Positions 47,901 through 57,479 of a DNA stretch of 64,000 nt are shown here, piece by piece. The DNA comes from Flavobacterium chungbukense (GTDB taxonomy: Bacteria; Bacteroidota; Bacteroidia; Flavobacteriales; Flavobacteriaceae). Within the stretch, counting starts at the first letter, position 1; every line of letters begins with the position of its first letter. Position numbers and translations under genes: made by a program. Location of the stretch: NCBI RefSeq assembly GCF_020805785.1, contig NZ_JAJGZV010000003.1, forward strand, positions 248,001 to 312,000. Reading direction: 5' to 3'. Below the pieces are notes generated by a model. It saw only the letters and a program-made list of their open reading frames with translations, had not been told where the DNA came from and made no database searches.

Positions 47901-49591
47901 TTTCAACAAACAAAAAATTAGAAAATTTATATTTCGACAATGCCCAGTTGACAACTTTGGATGTGAGCAATAACACTCTTTTAAAAAGAATAAACGTTAG
48001 TAATAACTTATTAAAATCTTTAGACTTATCTCATAATCCTATTCTAGAGCTTGTTTTAATACGATTCAATCCTATAACTACATTAAATCTTCAAAACGGA
48101 AATAATGAAAACTTTATATTGCCTCCAACAAGCGGAACAAATAAAACCGCAGCCGTAATTGATGCTTGTAATTTCTTAAACAATAAGAATCTTTCATGTA
48201 TTCAAGTTGACAATGTAGAATTTTCTAACGCTAATTGGTCAGCTATTAAAGATGCAACAGCAAATTACAATTTAGATTGTAGATCATACACATTAATTCC
48301 TGATGCTGCATTTGAAGATAAATTGATTGCATTGCAAATTGATAAAGATGGTAAAAATGGAAAAGTACTAACTTCAAGCATTGCTGTCGTTACGACGTTA
48401 GACGTTTCATCAAGTTCTATTAAAGATCTTACTGGAATTCAGGATTTTGTTTCTTTGAAAGTTTTAAATTGTAGTACAAACCAATTAACTTCTTTAACTC
48501 CTGCAAACAATCTTTCATTAACAGAATTAAATGTTTCTTACAATGCTTTAACAACTCTTGATGTTAGCAAAAACAAGGCATTGACGGCATTAAATGTTTC
48601 AAATAATAATTTAAATTCTTTGAATGTAAAAAATGGTTTCAATACCAATATGGATTGGTTTAGTGTGAATTTTACAAAAAATGCTTCTTTAAGCTGTATT
48701 CAGGTTGATAATGCGAAATATTCTAATGACAACTGGAACGGAAAACTAGACAAAACTTCTTATTTTACAGAAGATTGCAACGCATTTACGCTTATTCCGG
48801 ACAGCAATTTTGAAGATGAATTAATCGCCTTAAAAATTGATATTGATGGTAAAAACGGAAAAGTTTTAACCTCAACTATTTCAACTGTTAAAGACTTAAA
48901 TGTTCAATTGAGCGATATTAAAGATTTAACAGGAATTCAAGATTTTACATCTCTTGAATATTTAAACTGCCAATTCAATCTTTTAACTTCTTTGAATGTA
49001 TCTAAAAATTCAAAATTAATTGAATTGTACACGCATGGAAATGATTTGACAACATTGGACGTATCTGCAAATACTGCTCTTACAACTTTGTATGCCAACA
49101 AAAACAAACTGACTGCTTTGGATTTATCTAAAAACACCAAATTGGTTTATGTGAATGTTGCGGAGAATTCATTGAAAACGTTAAACCTTAAAAATGGCAA
49201 CAACAGCAATTTTACAGGTGCATTGCTAAACAAAAATACATCTTTAACTTGTATCACAGTTGACAATCCATCTTTTGCTGCTTCAAGCGGTGTGTTCTTT
49301 AAAGATACAGCAGCGACATATTCGGCAACCTGTACATTAGGACTTGAAGATTCTGTTTTCAGTAAAGCAACACTATACCCGAACCCGACAAAAGGTGAAG
49401 TTAACATTAACAATGTTTCTTTAGAAAAAGCAACTGTTTACAATTCTTTAGGACAACTGGTTAAAACATTTGTTTTAAATAACGGCGAAACTAGTAATAC
49501 TATAAATTTATCTGGTTTGCCGAGAGGAGTTTATTTTGTGTATTTAATTAGCGGAGATGCCGCTTCTGCGAAAAAAATAATTGTTGAATAA
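44990..49591 (+). CDS. Giant T9SS-secreted leucine-rich-repeat protein, five modules
   Basis: A 1533-aa predicted surface or secreted protein. The signal peptide is residues 1-18 (MKTKLLLLLLLANFSIYA). A jelly-roll domain of CBM4/9-like type spans about 21-160 (LVSNGDFETW). Five copies of one module follow, starting near residues 175, 522, 795, 1100 and 1266. Each begins like YTLIPDSNFEDKLIAL, then has a DKDGKNGKV loop, TGIQDF, a run of 21-residue LRRs (LTTLDVSKNTAL type), and a closing LSCIQVDN ... NW ... C segment. A type A T9SS sorting domain ends the protein (LYPNPTKGEVNI ... KKIIVE). The function is unknown; adhesion or glycan binding is plausible. Its first codons are nearly identical to those of the next two genes. 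Confidence 0.88.
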   Translation: MKTKLLLLLLLANFSIYAQTNLVSNGDFETWTAFSQPTDWFRFSNGLLYQDSDAQKGSSSTKMEITSGTFHYINSSPFATQSGKTYRVTMYHKLFSGTITSVELSLTKADVFKTPITKKEETTSVNSAWQKIEFDYIATTTQNAEISIWVKGTTGTQILVDNVSIVDVADIGPKYTLIPDINFENELIALGVDSGAPDGKVLTSKVYTVTNLYLYRKNIADISGIQDFTSLQRLDASQNLLTNIDVSNNTNLTNLSVNGNKLTNLNISKNTSLTSLSVDSNSLTTLDISKNTKLTNLSFDTNKLTSIDLSFTPLITELSFNYCQITSVDLSNLKLLRRLNIIDCRMPSIDLSNNKSLISLWARDNKFTTLNLSENKELVNLTCDSNLLTALDVSANTKLEYLNFSSNPIANIDLKSNINLKALEIYNTKLSELDLSKNKLLIGLKCHDNSNLKTLNLRNGQNTNLLKSFTYWTGINGSPRESSFKNNSSLSCILVDNVSYSKTNWSTLIDGGEYTLDCATLAYTLIPDSNFEQKLIDLGIDKDGKNGKVLTSSISYLTTLNVTKANITELTGIQDFTALTILNCSENALTTLDLSTNVNLKTLTVSKNQLKSINTSKNIALDYFAGNNNLFTALDFSANTELSKIYITDNVLTSLNVSKNSKLTTLWCQRNKLPTLDISNNLALTEFVCERNELEALNVSKNTALISLSCSQNKIKSLDVSQNTLLKMFDCSINKLESLNLKNGNNKLLDKANLFFFSNLSLKCILVDDVTYSNTNWATSIKDSGASYNIDCTVYTLIPDSNFEDKLIALQIDKDGKNGKVATASIANVTSLDVQSSNIKDLTGIQDFTSLTYLDANYNSISNIDVSNNKLLIKLALHENKLTSLNVTKNVNLYNLMFSKNQISTIDLSQNKALVHLTADRNLLSSLNISANTKLESLYCGDNNLTALDVSHQPNLLQLNCTFTSISQIDVSTNKKLENLYFDNAQLTTLDVSNNTLLKRINVSNNLLKSLDLSHNPILELVLIRFNPITTLNLQNGNNENFILPPTSGTNKTAAVIDACNFLNNKNLSCIQVDNVEFSNANWSAIKDATANYNLDCRSYTLIPDAAFEDKLIALQIDKDGKNGKVLTSSIAVVTTLDVSSSSIKDLTGIQDFVSLKVLNCSTNQLTSLTPANNLSLTELNVSYNALTTLDVSKNKALTALNVSNNNLNSLNVKNGFNTNMDWFSVNFTKNASLSCIQVDNAKYSNDNWNGKLDKTSYFTEDCNAFTLIPDSNFEDELIALKIDIDGKNGKVLTSTISTVKDLNVQLSDIKDLTGIQDFTSLEYLNCQFNLLTSLNVSKNSKLIELYTHGNDLTTLDVSANTALTTLYANKNKLTALDLSKNTKLVYVNVAENSLKTLNLKNGNNSNFTGALLNKNTSLTCITVDNPSFAASSGVFFKDTAATYSATCTLGLEDSVFSKATLYPNPTKGEVNINNVSLEKATVYNSLGQLVKTFVLNNGETSNTINLSGLPRGVYFVYLISGDAASAKKIIVE

Positions 49592-49609
49592 TCATAATTA
49601 TTTAAAATA

Positions 49610-49647
49610 AAAAATCCCGTTTTCAACTTTTAGAAAACGGGATTTTT
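49610..49647 (+). terminator. Terminator after first LRR gene
   Basis: A perfect 15-bp stem AAAAATCCCGTTTTC with GAAAACGGGATTTTT and an 8-base loop. Related hairpins (AATCC-GTTTTC type) follow the other two LRR genes, so the terminators are also duplicated. Confidence 0.9.
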
Positions 49648-49709
49648 CATACAATTTATAGAATAAATACTGTATTATTGTACTGCCCATAATTTTGAAA
49701 TTATAGCCT

Positions 49710-52700
49710 ATGAAAACAAAACTACTCTTGTTATTCTTATTATCAAATTTCTTTCTTCATGCTCAATATACCTTAATTCCTGATGCTAATTTTGAAAAAA
49801 AATTAATAGCTCTCGGCATTGATTCGGGTACTGCAGACGGTCAAGTTCTAACTGCTGATGTTGCTAAGGTTACCTCTCTAAGTGTTTCAACAAGCAGTAT
49901 ATCAGATTTAACTGGAATTCAAGATTTTACTTCCTTACAATACCTTAATTGTTATGGAAACGCAATAAAAATTCTTGATCTTTCTAAAAACACAAATTTA
50001 AATAGATTAGACTGTTCTGATAATAAATTAATCAGCCTTAATTTAAAAACAGGAAAAAGAGCCACCTCATTTGAACTAAATACAACTTACAATTATTCTT
50101 TAGAGTGTATTTTGGTTGATGATGTTGCGTTGACTTCAAATTGGAGAAAAAAAACAGATGCTCTTACTAAATTCAATAGTGTTGCTTGCTACATTTATAC
50201 CAGCATTCGAGATGAAAATTTTGAAAAAAAATTAATATCCTTAGGCATCGATAAAGATGGAAAAAATGGAAAAGTTATAACCACAGACATTTATTCGGTT
50301 ACTAGTTTAGATTTATCCTTTAGCGGTATCAACGATTTAACTGGGCTTGAAGATTTCGCTTCGCTAAAAAATTTAAACTTTACTGGTAATGATATTCCTT
50401 ATTTCGATTCTTCCATTTATCCTAATTTGGAATCATTGAATTGTTCTTCAAATTTACTCAAGTCTTTAAACATTACTAAAAATTTAAAACTGAACTCTCT
50501 TGATTGTTCAAAAAACGACCTTTCTAGTTTAAATCTCCAAAACGGAAAAAATACTTCTTTGGTTTCTGTCAATATTAAATCGAATCCCAAGTTGTCATGC
50601 GTATTAGTTGATAATTCAGAATATTCGACATCAAACTGGACAAACAAAGATGTTAACACAAGCTTTAATCAAACGGTTTGTACACCAGAATATACTCTTA
50701 TTCCTGATCCTTATTTTGAAAACAGACTTATTTTTCTAGGATATGATACTGATGGAAAAAACGGAAAAATACAAACTCAGAACATCGTGTACATTAAATC
50801 TTTAGATCTTTCTGGAAGTTCAATTACAAATTTAACAGGAATTCAGGATTTTAAATCTTTAAAAGTTTTAGACTGTAGCAATAATAAATTAAAATCATTA
50901 GATATTACTAAGAATATCAATTTAGAAAAACTAGAAGCCTATTCTAATCTAATAGCTGGCACAATTGACATTTCTCAAAATCTAAAGCTTACTAGTTTTA
51001 ATGCTTCTCAAAATTATTTAACGAATTTAGATTTCTCCAAAAACCTTGCTTTAAAGCAAATGCGCTGTTATGGAAACCTTTTAAGCGATATTAATCTTAC
51101 ACAAAACTTAGCCTTAACTGGATTGTTCATTGATGGAAATAAATTAACAACAATCGATATCTCTAAAAATGGCGCTTTAGTAGATCTTTATTGCTCCGAA
51201 AATGAACTCACATCTCTTGATCTTTCTAATAATTCTCTATTAGAAAGAATATATTGTAAAAAAAATAAGTTAACCAATATTAATATTTCTAAAAATTTAC
51301 TGGCATACGAACTTGATGTTTCTCAAAATCAATTAACAGATATTGATATTTCTAACAATAAAAATGTTGGATGGTTTTTTTGTGACCAAAACAAATTAAC
51401 ACAATTAGATCTTTCTCAAAACATAAACTTGACTTGGTTAAACTGTGGTTCCAATTTGCTGACAGGTTTAAATTTTTCAAATAACGTTTCTTTAGATCGA
51501 ATTTATTTTGGAGGCAATAAAAACCTGTTAAATGTTAATTTAAAAAATGGTACAAATAAAAGCATAGTGAGTATTACGTCTCATTACAATCCTAATTTAA
51601 ATTGTATTTTAGTCGATGATGCTGCTTATGCAACTTCAAAATGGTCTCAGAATAAAGACTCGCATATTGTTTTTAGCGACACGCCTTGTACACTATACAC
51701 AACAATTCCTGACATTAATTTCGAAAATAAATTAATTGCTTTGGGTATAGATTCTGAAGCGCCAGATGGAAAAATACTTACTTCAAAAATTTCAACAATT
51801 ATTTCTTTAGATGTATCATCAAGTAATATCACGGATTTATCTGGAATACAAGATTTTACTTCGCTACAAGATTTAAAGTGTAATTCTAATCAGCTAAAAA
51901 GTTTAAACATTTCAAAAAATATTGCCTTAATTAATCTAGACTGCAGCTCTAATCAATTAATAAATTTGAATGTTTCAAAAAATAAAGCGTTAAAAAATTT
52001 AAATTGTAATTCTAATAAACTTGCAGTTTTAAACATTTCAGAAAATGCATTCCTATCCAATTTAGATTGTCATTCTAATCTAATAACTTCTCTTGACATT
52101 TCTCCAAATATTGATTTAAAAAGCCTTAATTGTCAAGATAATAATTTGGCTACTTTGAATTTAAAAAATGGAAATAACAAGCAGTTGATTAAACCAAATT
52201 TTAAAAACAATTCTAATTTGACTTGCATTACAGTTGATGATGCCAATTATTCTAACAGCAATTGGATGGATTCTAAAGATGCTTCGGTTAATTACAACGT
52301 AGATTGTTTCTCTAATTATACTTTAATTCCAGATTCAAATTTTGAAAATAAACTAATCGATTTAGGAATTGACAAAGATGGTAAGAATGGAAAAGTGCTA
52401 ACTTCTAGCATTAAAGAAGTAATTTCATTAAATGTTTCTTACAGCTCAATAAGTAGTTTGACAGGAATTGAGGCTTTTGAAAATTTAGAAATTTTAAATT
52501 GTCAAAATAATAATTTAGCAACCTTAAACATTTCAGATAATTTAGAACTTAAGGAACTGAATTCTTCTCATAATCCTTTACTGGTTTTAGATGTTTCTGG
52601 AAATCCTAATCTTATCAATTTAAATTGCGGATTCAATTTATTATCAAAATTGGATTTATCTTCAAATCCGTCTTTAAAGAATTTAGATTGTTCTTCGAAT

Positions 52701-54569
52701 AACTTAGAATATTTGGATGTATCTAAAAACAAAATGCTGGTTACTGTAGATTGTAATTCAAATCAAATTAAAAAACTGGATTTTTCAAAAAACCCAAATT
52801 TAACCACATTAAACTGCAGCAGCAACAATTTGGCTAACCTGAATATTCAAAATGCTAATAACATTAAATTATCTTCTTATAATTTTAAACTGAATACAAA
52901 ACTAAGCTGCATTCAGGTAGATGATCTTTTGTATTCAAATACAAACTGGTTTAACGCAAAAGATAATTATGTTGTATACAGTGTAACAGCTTGTACACAA
53001 TACACGCTTATTCCAGATCAAAATTTCGAGAATTTTCTAATTAGATCTGGATATGATAAAACCTATAATGGACTTCATGATGGAAAAGTTGAAACTGCAA
53101 ATATAAAATCCATTAAAAGATTAGACATGTATCTTAAAAGTATTGAAGATTTAACCGGAATTCAAGATTTTGAAGATTTAAACTATTTAGATTGTAGTGA
53201 CAATAATTTGACAACCATTGATTTGTCAAAAAACCTTTCACTAACCTATTTAGACTGTGGTTCGAATCGTTTAACCAATATAGATATTTCTAAAAATTTA
53301 GCTTTACAAACATTAAAATGCGACTATATCGACAATCATCATAATAGAGGATTAACAACTATTGATATCTCTAATAATTTAGCTTTAACTTATTTGAGTT
53401 GCTGGGATAGTAGGCTTAGAACTCTTGATGTTTCTAACAACAAAGCTTTAAAAGAATTGCATTGTTATTATAATATGCTTACTAGTCTAGATGTTTCTAA
53501 CAACAAAGCTTTAACTAATTTACAATGCACTGGGAATCTATTAACTACTCTAGATTTAACGAATCAATCAGCATTAATAATCTTTAGATGCCATGAAAAT
53601 AGATTAACAGAACTTAATTTAAAAAACGGGAAAAATAATCTGCTGGATAGTAAAGAAATAAATTTTGCAACAAATCCATATTTAAACTGTATACAAGTTG
53701 ACGATATTCTGTATTCGAATACAAATTGGGCTGGTAAAAAAGATGCCATTGCAACATTTAGCACAAATTGCGGTATTGCAAATACTTACACAATGATTCC
53801 AGATCATAATTTTGAGCAAAAATTAATTGACTTAGGAATTGATGATGTGCTAGATAGTAAAGTGGCAAATCAAAATATAAATACTATTATTGATTTGGAT
53901 CTTTCAAACAGTAACATTACAAATTTAAAAGGTATTGAGAATTTTCCAGCATTAAAATCTTTAAACAGCAGTACTAATAATTTAGCGACTTTAGATCTTA
54001 GTAAAAATGCTAATCTGGAGATATTAAATGCATCTTCTAATCAAATTACAACATTAGATTTGTCTAGAAATACTAAACTTAATGTTGTTTATGTAATAAC
54101 AAATCCGCTTACGAATCTAAATATTAAAAACGGAAACAATAGCAACTTCATTCTTGCTTCCGAAACAGCAAAACAGTTCAATGCTAATGTTGCAACAACC
54201 TTTTTAGGACTTACAACTTTAAGTTGCATTAATGTTGACAATGCAGCTTATTCTAACGCCAATTGGTCTAAAATTAAAGAAAGTAAAACAACATATTCTG
54301 AAAATTGTCAAGCACTTGGAATAGAAGATTCTGTTTTCGACAAGGCAGTTGTTTATCCAAATCCAACAAAAGGCGAGGTTCATATTAATAACATTGTTTT
54401 AGAAAAAGCAAACGTTTACAATTCGTTAGGACAATTAGTAAAATCCTTCATTTTCAACAATACCGAAACTAATAACACCGTAAATCTATCTGGTTTGCCA
54501 AGAGGCGTGTATTATGTGTATTTAATAAATGGAGATGCCGCTTCAGCGAAAAAAATAATTGTAGAATAA
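49710..54569 (+). CDS. Giant T9SS-secreted leucine-rich-repeat protein, seven modules
   Basis: A 1619-aa paralogue of the preceding protein. The signal peptide (MKTKLLLLFLLSNFFLHA) leads straight into the first YTLIPDANFEKKLIAL module near residue 20, without the jelly-roll domain. Seven modules are seen, the fourth with DSEAPDGK and the sixth with a longer DKTYNGLHDGK loop. LRRs alternate between LxCSxNxL and LDLSKNxxL half-repeats, so many regularly spaced Cys stack along the fold. The last module leads to the sorting domain (VYPNPTKGEVHI ... KKIIVE), nearly identical to that of the neighbours. Copy number seven against five and two suggests growth by recombination. Confidence 0.88.
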   Translation: MKTKLLLLFLLSNFFLHAQYTLIPDANFEKKLIALGIDSGTADGQVLTADVAKVTSLSVSTSSISDLTGIQDFTSLQYLNCYGNAIKILDLSKNTNLNRLDCSDNKLISLNLKTGKRATSFELNTTYNYSLECILVDDVALTSNWRKKTDALTKFNSVACYIYTSIRDENFEKKLISLGIDKDGKNGKVITTDIYSVTSLDLSFSGINDLTGLEDFASLKNLNFTGNDIPYFDSSIYPNLESLNCSSNLLKSLNITKNLKLNSLDCSKNDLSSLNLQNGKNTSLVSVNIKSNPKLSCVLVDNSEYSTSNWTNKDVNTSFNQTVCTPEYTLIPDPYFENRLIFLGYDTDGKNGKIQTQNIVYIKSLDLSGSSITNLTGIQDFKSLKVLDCSNNKLKSLDITKNINLEKLEAYSNLIAGTIDISQNLKLTSFNASQNYLTNLDFSKNLALKQMRCYGNLLSDINLTQNLALTGLFIDGNKLTTIDISKNGALVDLYCSENELTSLDLSNNSLLERIYCKKNKLTNINISKNLLAYELDVSQNQLTDIDISNNKNVGWFFCDQNKLTQLDLSQNINLTWLNCGSNLLTGLNFSNNVSLDRIYFGGNKNLLNVNLKNGTNKSIVSITSHYNPNLNCILVDDAAYATSKWSQNKDSHIVFSDTPCTLYTTIPDINFENKLIALGIDSEAPDGKILTSKISTIISLDVSSSNITDLSGIQDFTSLQDLKCNSNQLKSLNISKNIALINLDCSSNQLINLNVSKNKALKNLNCNSNKLAVLNISENAFLSNLDCHSNLITSLDISPNIDLKSLNCQDNNLATLNLKNGNNKQLIKPNFKNNSNLTCITVDDANYSNSNWMDSKDASVNYNVDCFSNYTLIPDSNFENKLIDLGIDKDGKNGKVLTSSIKEVISLNVSYSSISSLTGIEAFENLEILNCQNNNLATLNISDNLELKELNSSHNPLLVLDVSGNPNLINLNCGFNLLSKLDLSSNPSLKNLDCSSNNLEYLDVSKNKMLVTVDCNSNQIKKLDFSKNPNLTTLNCSSNNLANLNIQNANNIKLSSYNFKLNTKLSCIQVDDLLYSNTNWFNAKDNYVVYSVTACTQYTLIPDQNFENFLIRSGYDKTYNGLHDGKVETANIKSIKRLDMYLKSIEDLTGIQDFEDLNYLDCSDNNLTTIDLSKNLSLTYLDCGSNRLTNIDISKNLALQTLKCDYIDNHHNRGLTTIDISNNLALTYLSCWDSRLRTLDVSNNKALKELHCYYNMLTSLDVSNNKALTNLQCTGNLLTTLDLTNQSALIIFRCHENRLTELNLKNGKNNLLDSKEINFATNPYLNCIQVDDILYSNTNWAGKKDAIATFSTNCGIANTYTMIPDHNFEQKLIDLGIDDVLDSKVANQNINTIIDLDLSNSNITNLKGIENFPALKSLNSSTNNLATLDLSKNANLEILNASSNQITTLDLSRNTKLNVVYVITNPLTNLNIKNGNNSNFILASETAKQFNANVATTFLGLTTLSCINVDNAAYSNANWSKIKESKTTYSENCQALGIEDSVFDKAVVYPNPTKGEVHINNIVLEKANVYNSLGQLVKSFIFNNTETNNTVNLSGLPRGVYYVYLINGDAASAKKIIVE

Positions 54570-54581
54570 TGAGTCAAAATA

Positions 54582-54616
54582 ATAATCCTGTTTTCAAACT
54601 ATTGAAAATGGGATTT
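54582..54616 (+). terminator. Hairpin after second LRR gene
   Basis: AATCCTGTTTTCAA pairs imperfectly with TTGAAAATGGGATT (G-T pair included), followed by TTTT. It is a weaker, diverged form of the hairpin at 49610. Confidence 0.6.
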
Positions 54617-54671
54617 TAAAAGTTTTTAATAAAGTAAAAATCAATAAACTGCCAAAATTCAAATTAAGCCT

Positions 54672-56465
54672 ATGAAAACAAAACTACTTTTAATTTTATT
54701 ATTAGCACATTTCACTTTTTATGCACAAGTCAACCTAGTTCAAAACGGAGGATTTGAAAAATGGACAAACAGTACAACACCAACAAACTGGATTGTTGAA
54801 AATAATGTCAAACAAAACACAACAAGTTATTTTAGAGGATTCAATAGTGTACAGCTTTCTACTTTTTCTACTCTACCGAAAATAACTACTCAAATTCCGA
54901 TGAAGGCAGGAGTAACATATACTATTAAACTTAAATATAAATTTATAAGTGCTGGTTACGAAAGTTCTCGATTTCCAAGAGTTACATTAAGAATAGCTAA
55001 TAATGGAGAGTCAAAATATTTTAATATTAAGGATGTTGATACTGAATGGAGAACACTTGAAGGCTCTTTTAAACCAGACCAAGATCTAATTTACGATTTA
55101 AGTGTTTCTTTGTCAGGTTATCAGAACTACGAATTTTTGGCTGCCATAGATGAAGTTATGGTATATGTTGCAGGAACCGAAGAATATACCTACATACCTG
55201 ATCGAGATTTTGAGATGAGATTAAGAGATCGTGGCGTTGAAGTAGGTGATATAAATGGGCTGGTTCTAACTTATTGGATAAAGACACTAACTTCTTTGGA
55301 TTTAGAACCTGAGATAAAAACTCCAACTTTTGAAATTAAAGATTTAACAGGAATTGAAGATTTTACAGAGTTGGCTTCTCTAAATTGTTCTTACAACAAC
55401 TTAACCACCTTAGATTTATCTAAAAACACGGCTTTAACTAAGCTTGATTGTAGTTCTAACAATCTAACTACTCTTGATTTATCTGCACAAACAAAAATAA
55501 CTTCTTTAAGATGTAACAGCAATAAAATAACCAGTCTTGATCTTTCAAAACAAACTGGCTTAAATTATATTTCTTGTTTCGGCAATGCGTTAACATATTT
55601 AAATATTAAAAATGGTAATAATACCGCTATTTATTGGAATGGCACCGATAATGGAGGTTTTACATCAAATCCAAATTTGTCTTGCATTATAGTAGATGAT
55701 CCTGTATACTGGAATAAAAACTGGATGAAGAAAAAAAATGGTAGTGCCATTTATTCATCAACATGCGACGGAAAATATACCGATATTCCTGATGCCAATT
55801 TTGAAAAAAAATTAATTGCTCTTAATATAGATGCAGGGCAGCCCGATGGAAAAGTGCTTACATCAAGTATTTCCGCAATAACCACATTAGATGTCTCTGC
55901 CAGCTCAATTGCAAATTTAAAAGGAATTGAAGATTTTAGCAGTTTAACTAATTTAAATTGCTCTCAAAATCAATTAGTCAATTTAGATTTTTCTAAACAT
56001 ACAGCATTGACAGCTCTAAATTGTGAATCAAATAATCTTTATAACTTAAATATTAAAAACGGGAAAAACACGCTACTAGTTTATAATCGTATATCATTTA
56101 AAAGCAACCCAAATTTAAAATGTATTCAAGTAGACGATGAGAATTACTCAAATATAAATTGGTCACAAAGAAAAGATGCTTTAACAAACTATTCATCAAC
56201 CTGTACTTTTTTAGGAACGGAAGATTCTACTTTTAATCAAGCTGTTGTACATCCAAACCCAACAAAAGGCGAATTATATATTGAAAATGTGAGCGTAGAA
56301 AAAGCAACCGTTTACAATTCGTTAGGACAATTAGTAAAATCGTTCACTTTCAGCAATGGCGAAAGCAGTAACACAATAAACTTGTCTGGCTTGCCAAAAG
56401 GTGTTTATTATGTATACTTAATAAATGGTGATGCCGCTTCTGCGAAAAAAATAATCCTAGAATAA
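54672..56465 (+). CDS. T9SS-secreted leucine-rich-repeat protein, two modules
   Basis: A 597-aa paralogue of the two giant LRR proteins. The signal peptide (MKTKLLLILLLAHFTFYA) is followed by a jelly-roll CBM-like domain at about 20-165 (LVQNGGFEKW), the same layout as the first paralogue. Two modules follow: one diverged (YTYIPDRDFEMRLRDRGVEV) and one typical (YTDIPDANFEKKLIAL with DAGQPDGK). Only four to five LRRs occur in each. The type A sorting domain (VHPNPTKGELYIENVSVEKA ... KKIILE) closes it. It may represent the short ancestral form or a contracted one. Confidence 0.87.
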   Translation: MKTKLLLILLLAHFTFYAQVNLVQNGGFEKWTNSTTPTNWIVENNVKQNTTSYFRGFNSVQLSTFSTLPKITTQIPMKAGVTYTIKLKYKFISAGYESSRFPRVTLRIANNGESKYFNIKDVDTEWRTLEGSFKPDQDLIYDLSVSLSGYQNYEFLAAIDEVMVYVAGTEEYTYIPDRDFEMRLRDRGVEVGDINGLVLTYWIKTLTSLDLEPEIKTPTFEIKDLTGIEDFTELASLNCSYNNLTTLDLSKNTALTKLDCSSNNLTTLDLSAQTKITSLRCNSNKITSLDLSKQTGLNYISCFGNALTYLNIKNGNNTAIYWNGTDNGGFTSNPNLSCIIVDDPVYWNKNWMKKKNGSAIYSSTCDGKYTDIPDANFEKKLIALNIDAGQPDGKVLTSSISAITTLDVSASSIANLKGIEDFSSLTNLNCSQNQLVNLDFSKHTALTALNCESNNLYNLNIKNGKNTLLVYNRISFKSNPNLKCIQVDDENYSNINWSQRKDALTNYSSTCTFLGTEDSTFNQAVVHPNPTKGELYIENVSVEKATVYNSLGQLVKSFTFSNGESSNTINLSGLPKGVYYVYLINGDAASAKKIILE

Positions 56466-56486
56466 ACCATACAATTTAGTTCAACT

Positions 56487-56524
56487 AAAAAATCCCATTT
56501 TCAATATTTGAAATGGGATTTTTT
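56487..56524. terminator. Bidirectional terminator after third LRR gene
   Basis: AAAAAATCCCATTT and AAATGGGATTTTTT form a perfect 14-bp stem with a 10-base loop between converging genes. Confidence 0.88.
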
Positions 56525-56543
56525 TATGCTTAATTTTTTCTGT

Positions 56544-57401
56544 TTAAAAAATATCTTCGGAAGTAAAAACATCTTTTAAACGAACACCTTTTTCTGTATG
56601 TTCAACAGTTATAATTTGATTGTGCGCATCATGTTCTAAAAATAAATAATGATTCTGATCTGCTGCTGCATTCAAAAATTTTGATTTTTCTGGCATTGTC
56701 AGCAAAGGTCGTGTATCGTAACCCATAACATACGGCAGCGGAATATGCCCGGCTGTAGCCAATAAATCGGCACAAAAAACAATGGTTTTATCTTGGTATT
56801 TTATGTACGGAATCATTTGTTTTTCGGTGTGGCCGTCAACGTAGTAAATGTCAAAATTCAATTCTTTTGAGAAACCAAAATCAGTTTCGGTTCTTTCAAT
56901 AAAATTTAATTGTCCGCTTTCCTGCATTGGCAAAATATTTTCAGACAAAAAAGACGCTTTTTCACGTGCGTTGGGTTGAGTTGCCCATTTCCAATGATTT
57001 TCATTTGTCCAAAATTTGGCATTTTTAAAAGCAGGCTCGTAACCTGTTTTATCCGAATTCCACTGAACACTTCCTCCGCAATGATCAAAATGAAGATGCG
57101 TCATAAAAACATCCGTAATATCATCACGGCTAAAACCATATTTTGCTAGCGATTTATCTATAGAATGAGAACCCCAAAGCGAATAATATCCAAAGAACTT
57201 TTCAGATTGTTTATCCCCCATTCCGGTGTCAATTAAAATTAAACGTTTTCCGTCTTCAATTAATAAACAACGTGCTGCAATATCAATTAAGTTATTAGCA
57301 TCTGCTGGATTTGTTTTATTCCAAATCGTTTTAGGAACAACGCCAAACATAGCGCCTCCATCTAATTTGAAATTTCCAGATTCTATAGGATAAAGTTTCA
57401 T
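56544..57401 (-). CDS. MBL-fold metallo-hydrolase (lactonase-like)
   Basis: Metallo-beta-lactamase-fold hydrolase of 285 aa from the preferred start at 57401 (MKLYPIESGNFKLDGGAMFG); an ATG 24 bp upstream is also in frame. The zinc motif is MTHLHFDHCGGS near residues 102-113. Other ligands are in YYVDGHTEKQMIPYI, VFCADLLATAGH and LFLEHDAHN near the end. No signal peptide is seen, so it is cytoplasmic. The layout fits the AHL-lactonase/methyl-parathion-hydrolase subfamily, but the substrate cannot be told. Confidence 0.85.
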   Translation of the reverse strand: MKLYPIESGNFKLDGGAMFGVVPKTIWNKTNPADANNLIDIAARCLLIEDGKRLILIDTGMGDKQSEKFFGYYSLWGSHSIDKSLAKYGFSRDDITDVFMTHLHFDHCGGSVQWNSDKTGYEPAFKNAKFWTNENHWKWATQPNAREKASFLSENILPMQESGQLNFIERTETDFGFSKELNFDIYYVDGHTEKQMIPYIKYQDKTIVFCADLLATAGHIPLPYVMGYDTRPLLTMPEKSKFLNAAADQNHYLFLEHDAHNQIITVEHTEKGVRLKDVFTSEDIF

Positions 57402-57479
57402 GAGAGTAGTTTTGTAAAAGAACAAAGCTAGGAAATCCCGACTCCTTTTACTAAAATTTCTACTTAAAAAACTTTTGTA

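Noticed and set aside
44990..56465. Repetitive region as a possible CRISPR array or satellite
   Set aside because: The repetition is in protein-coding LRR modules with continuous reading frames and diverged codons, not short identical DNA repeats with spacers.
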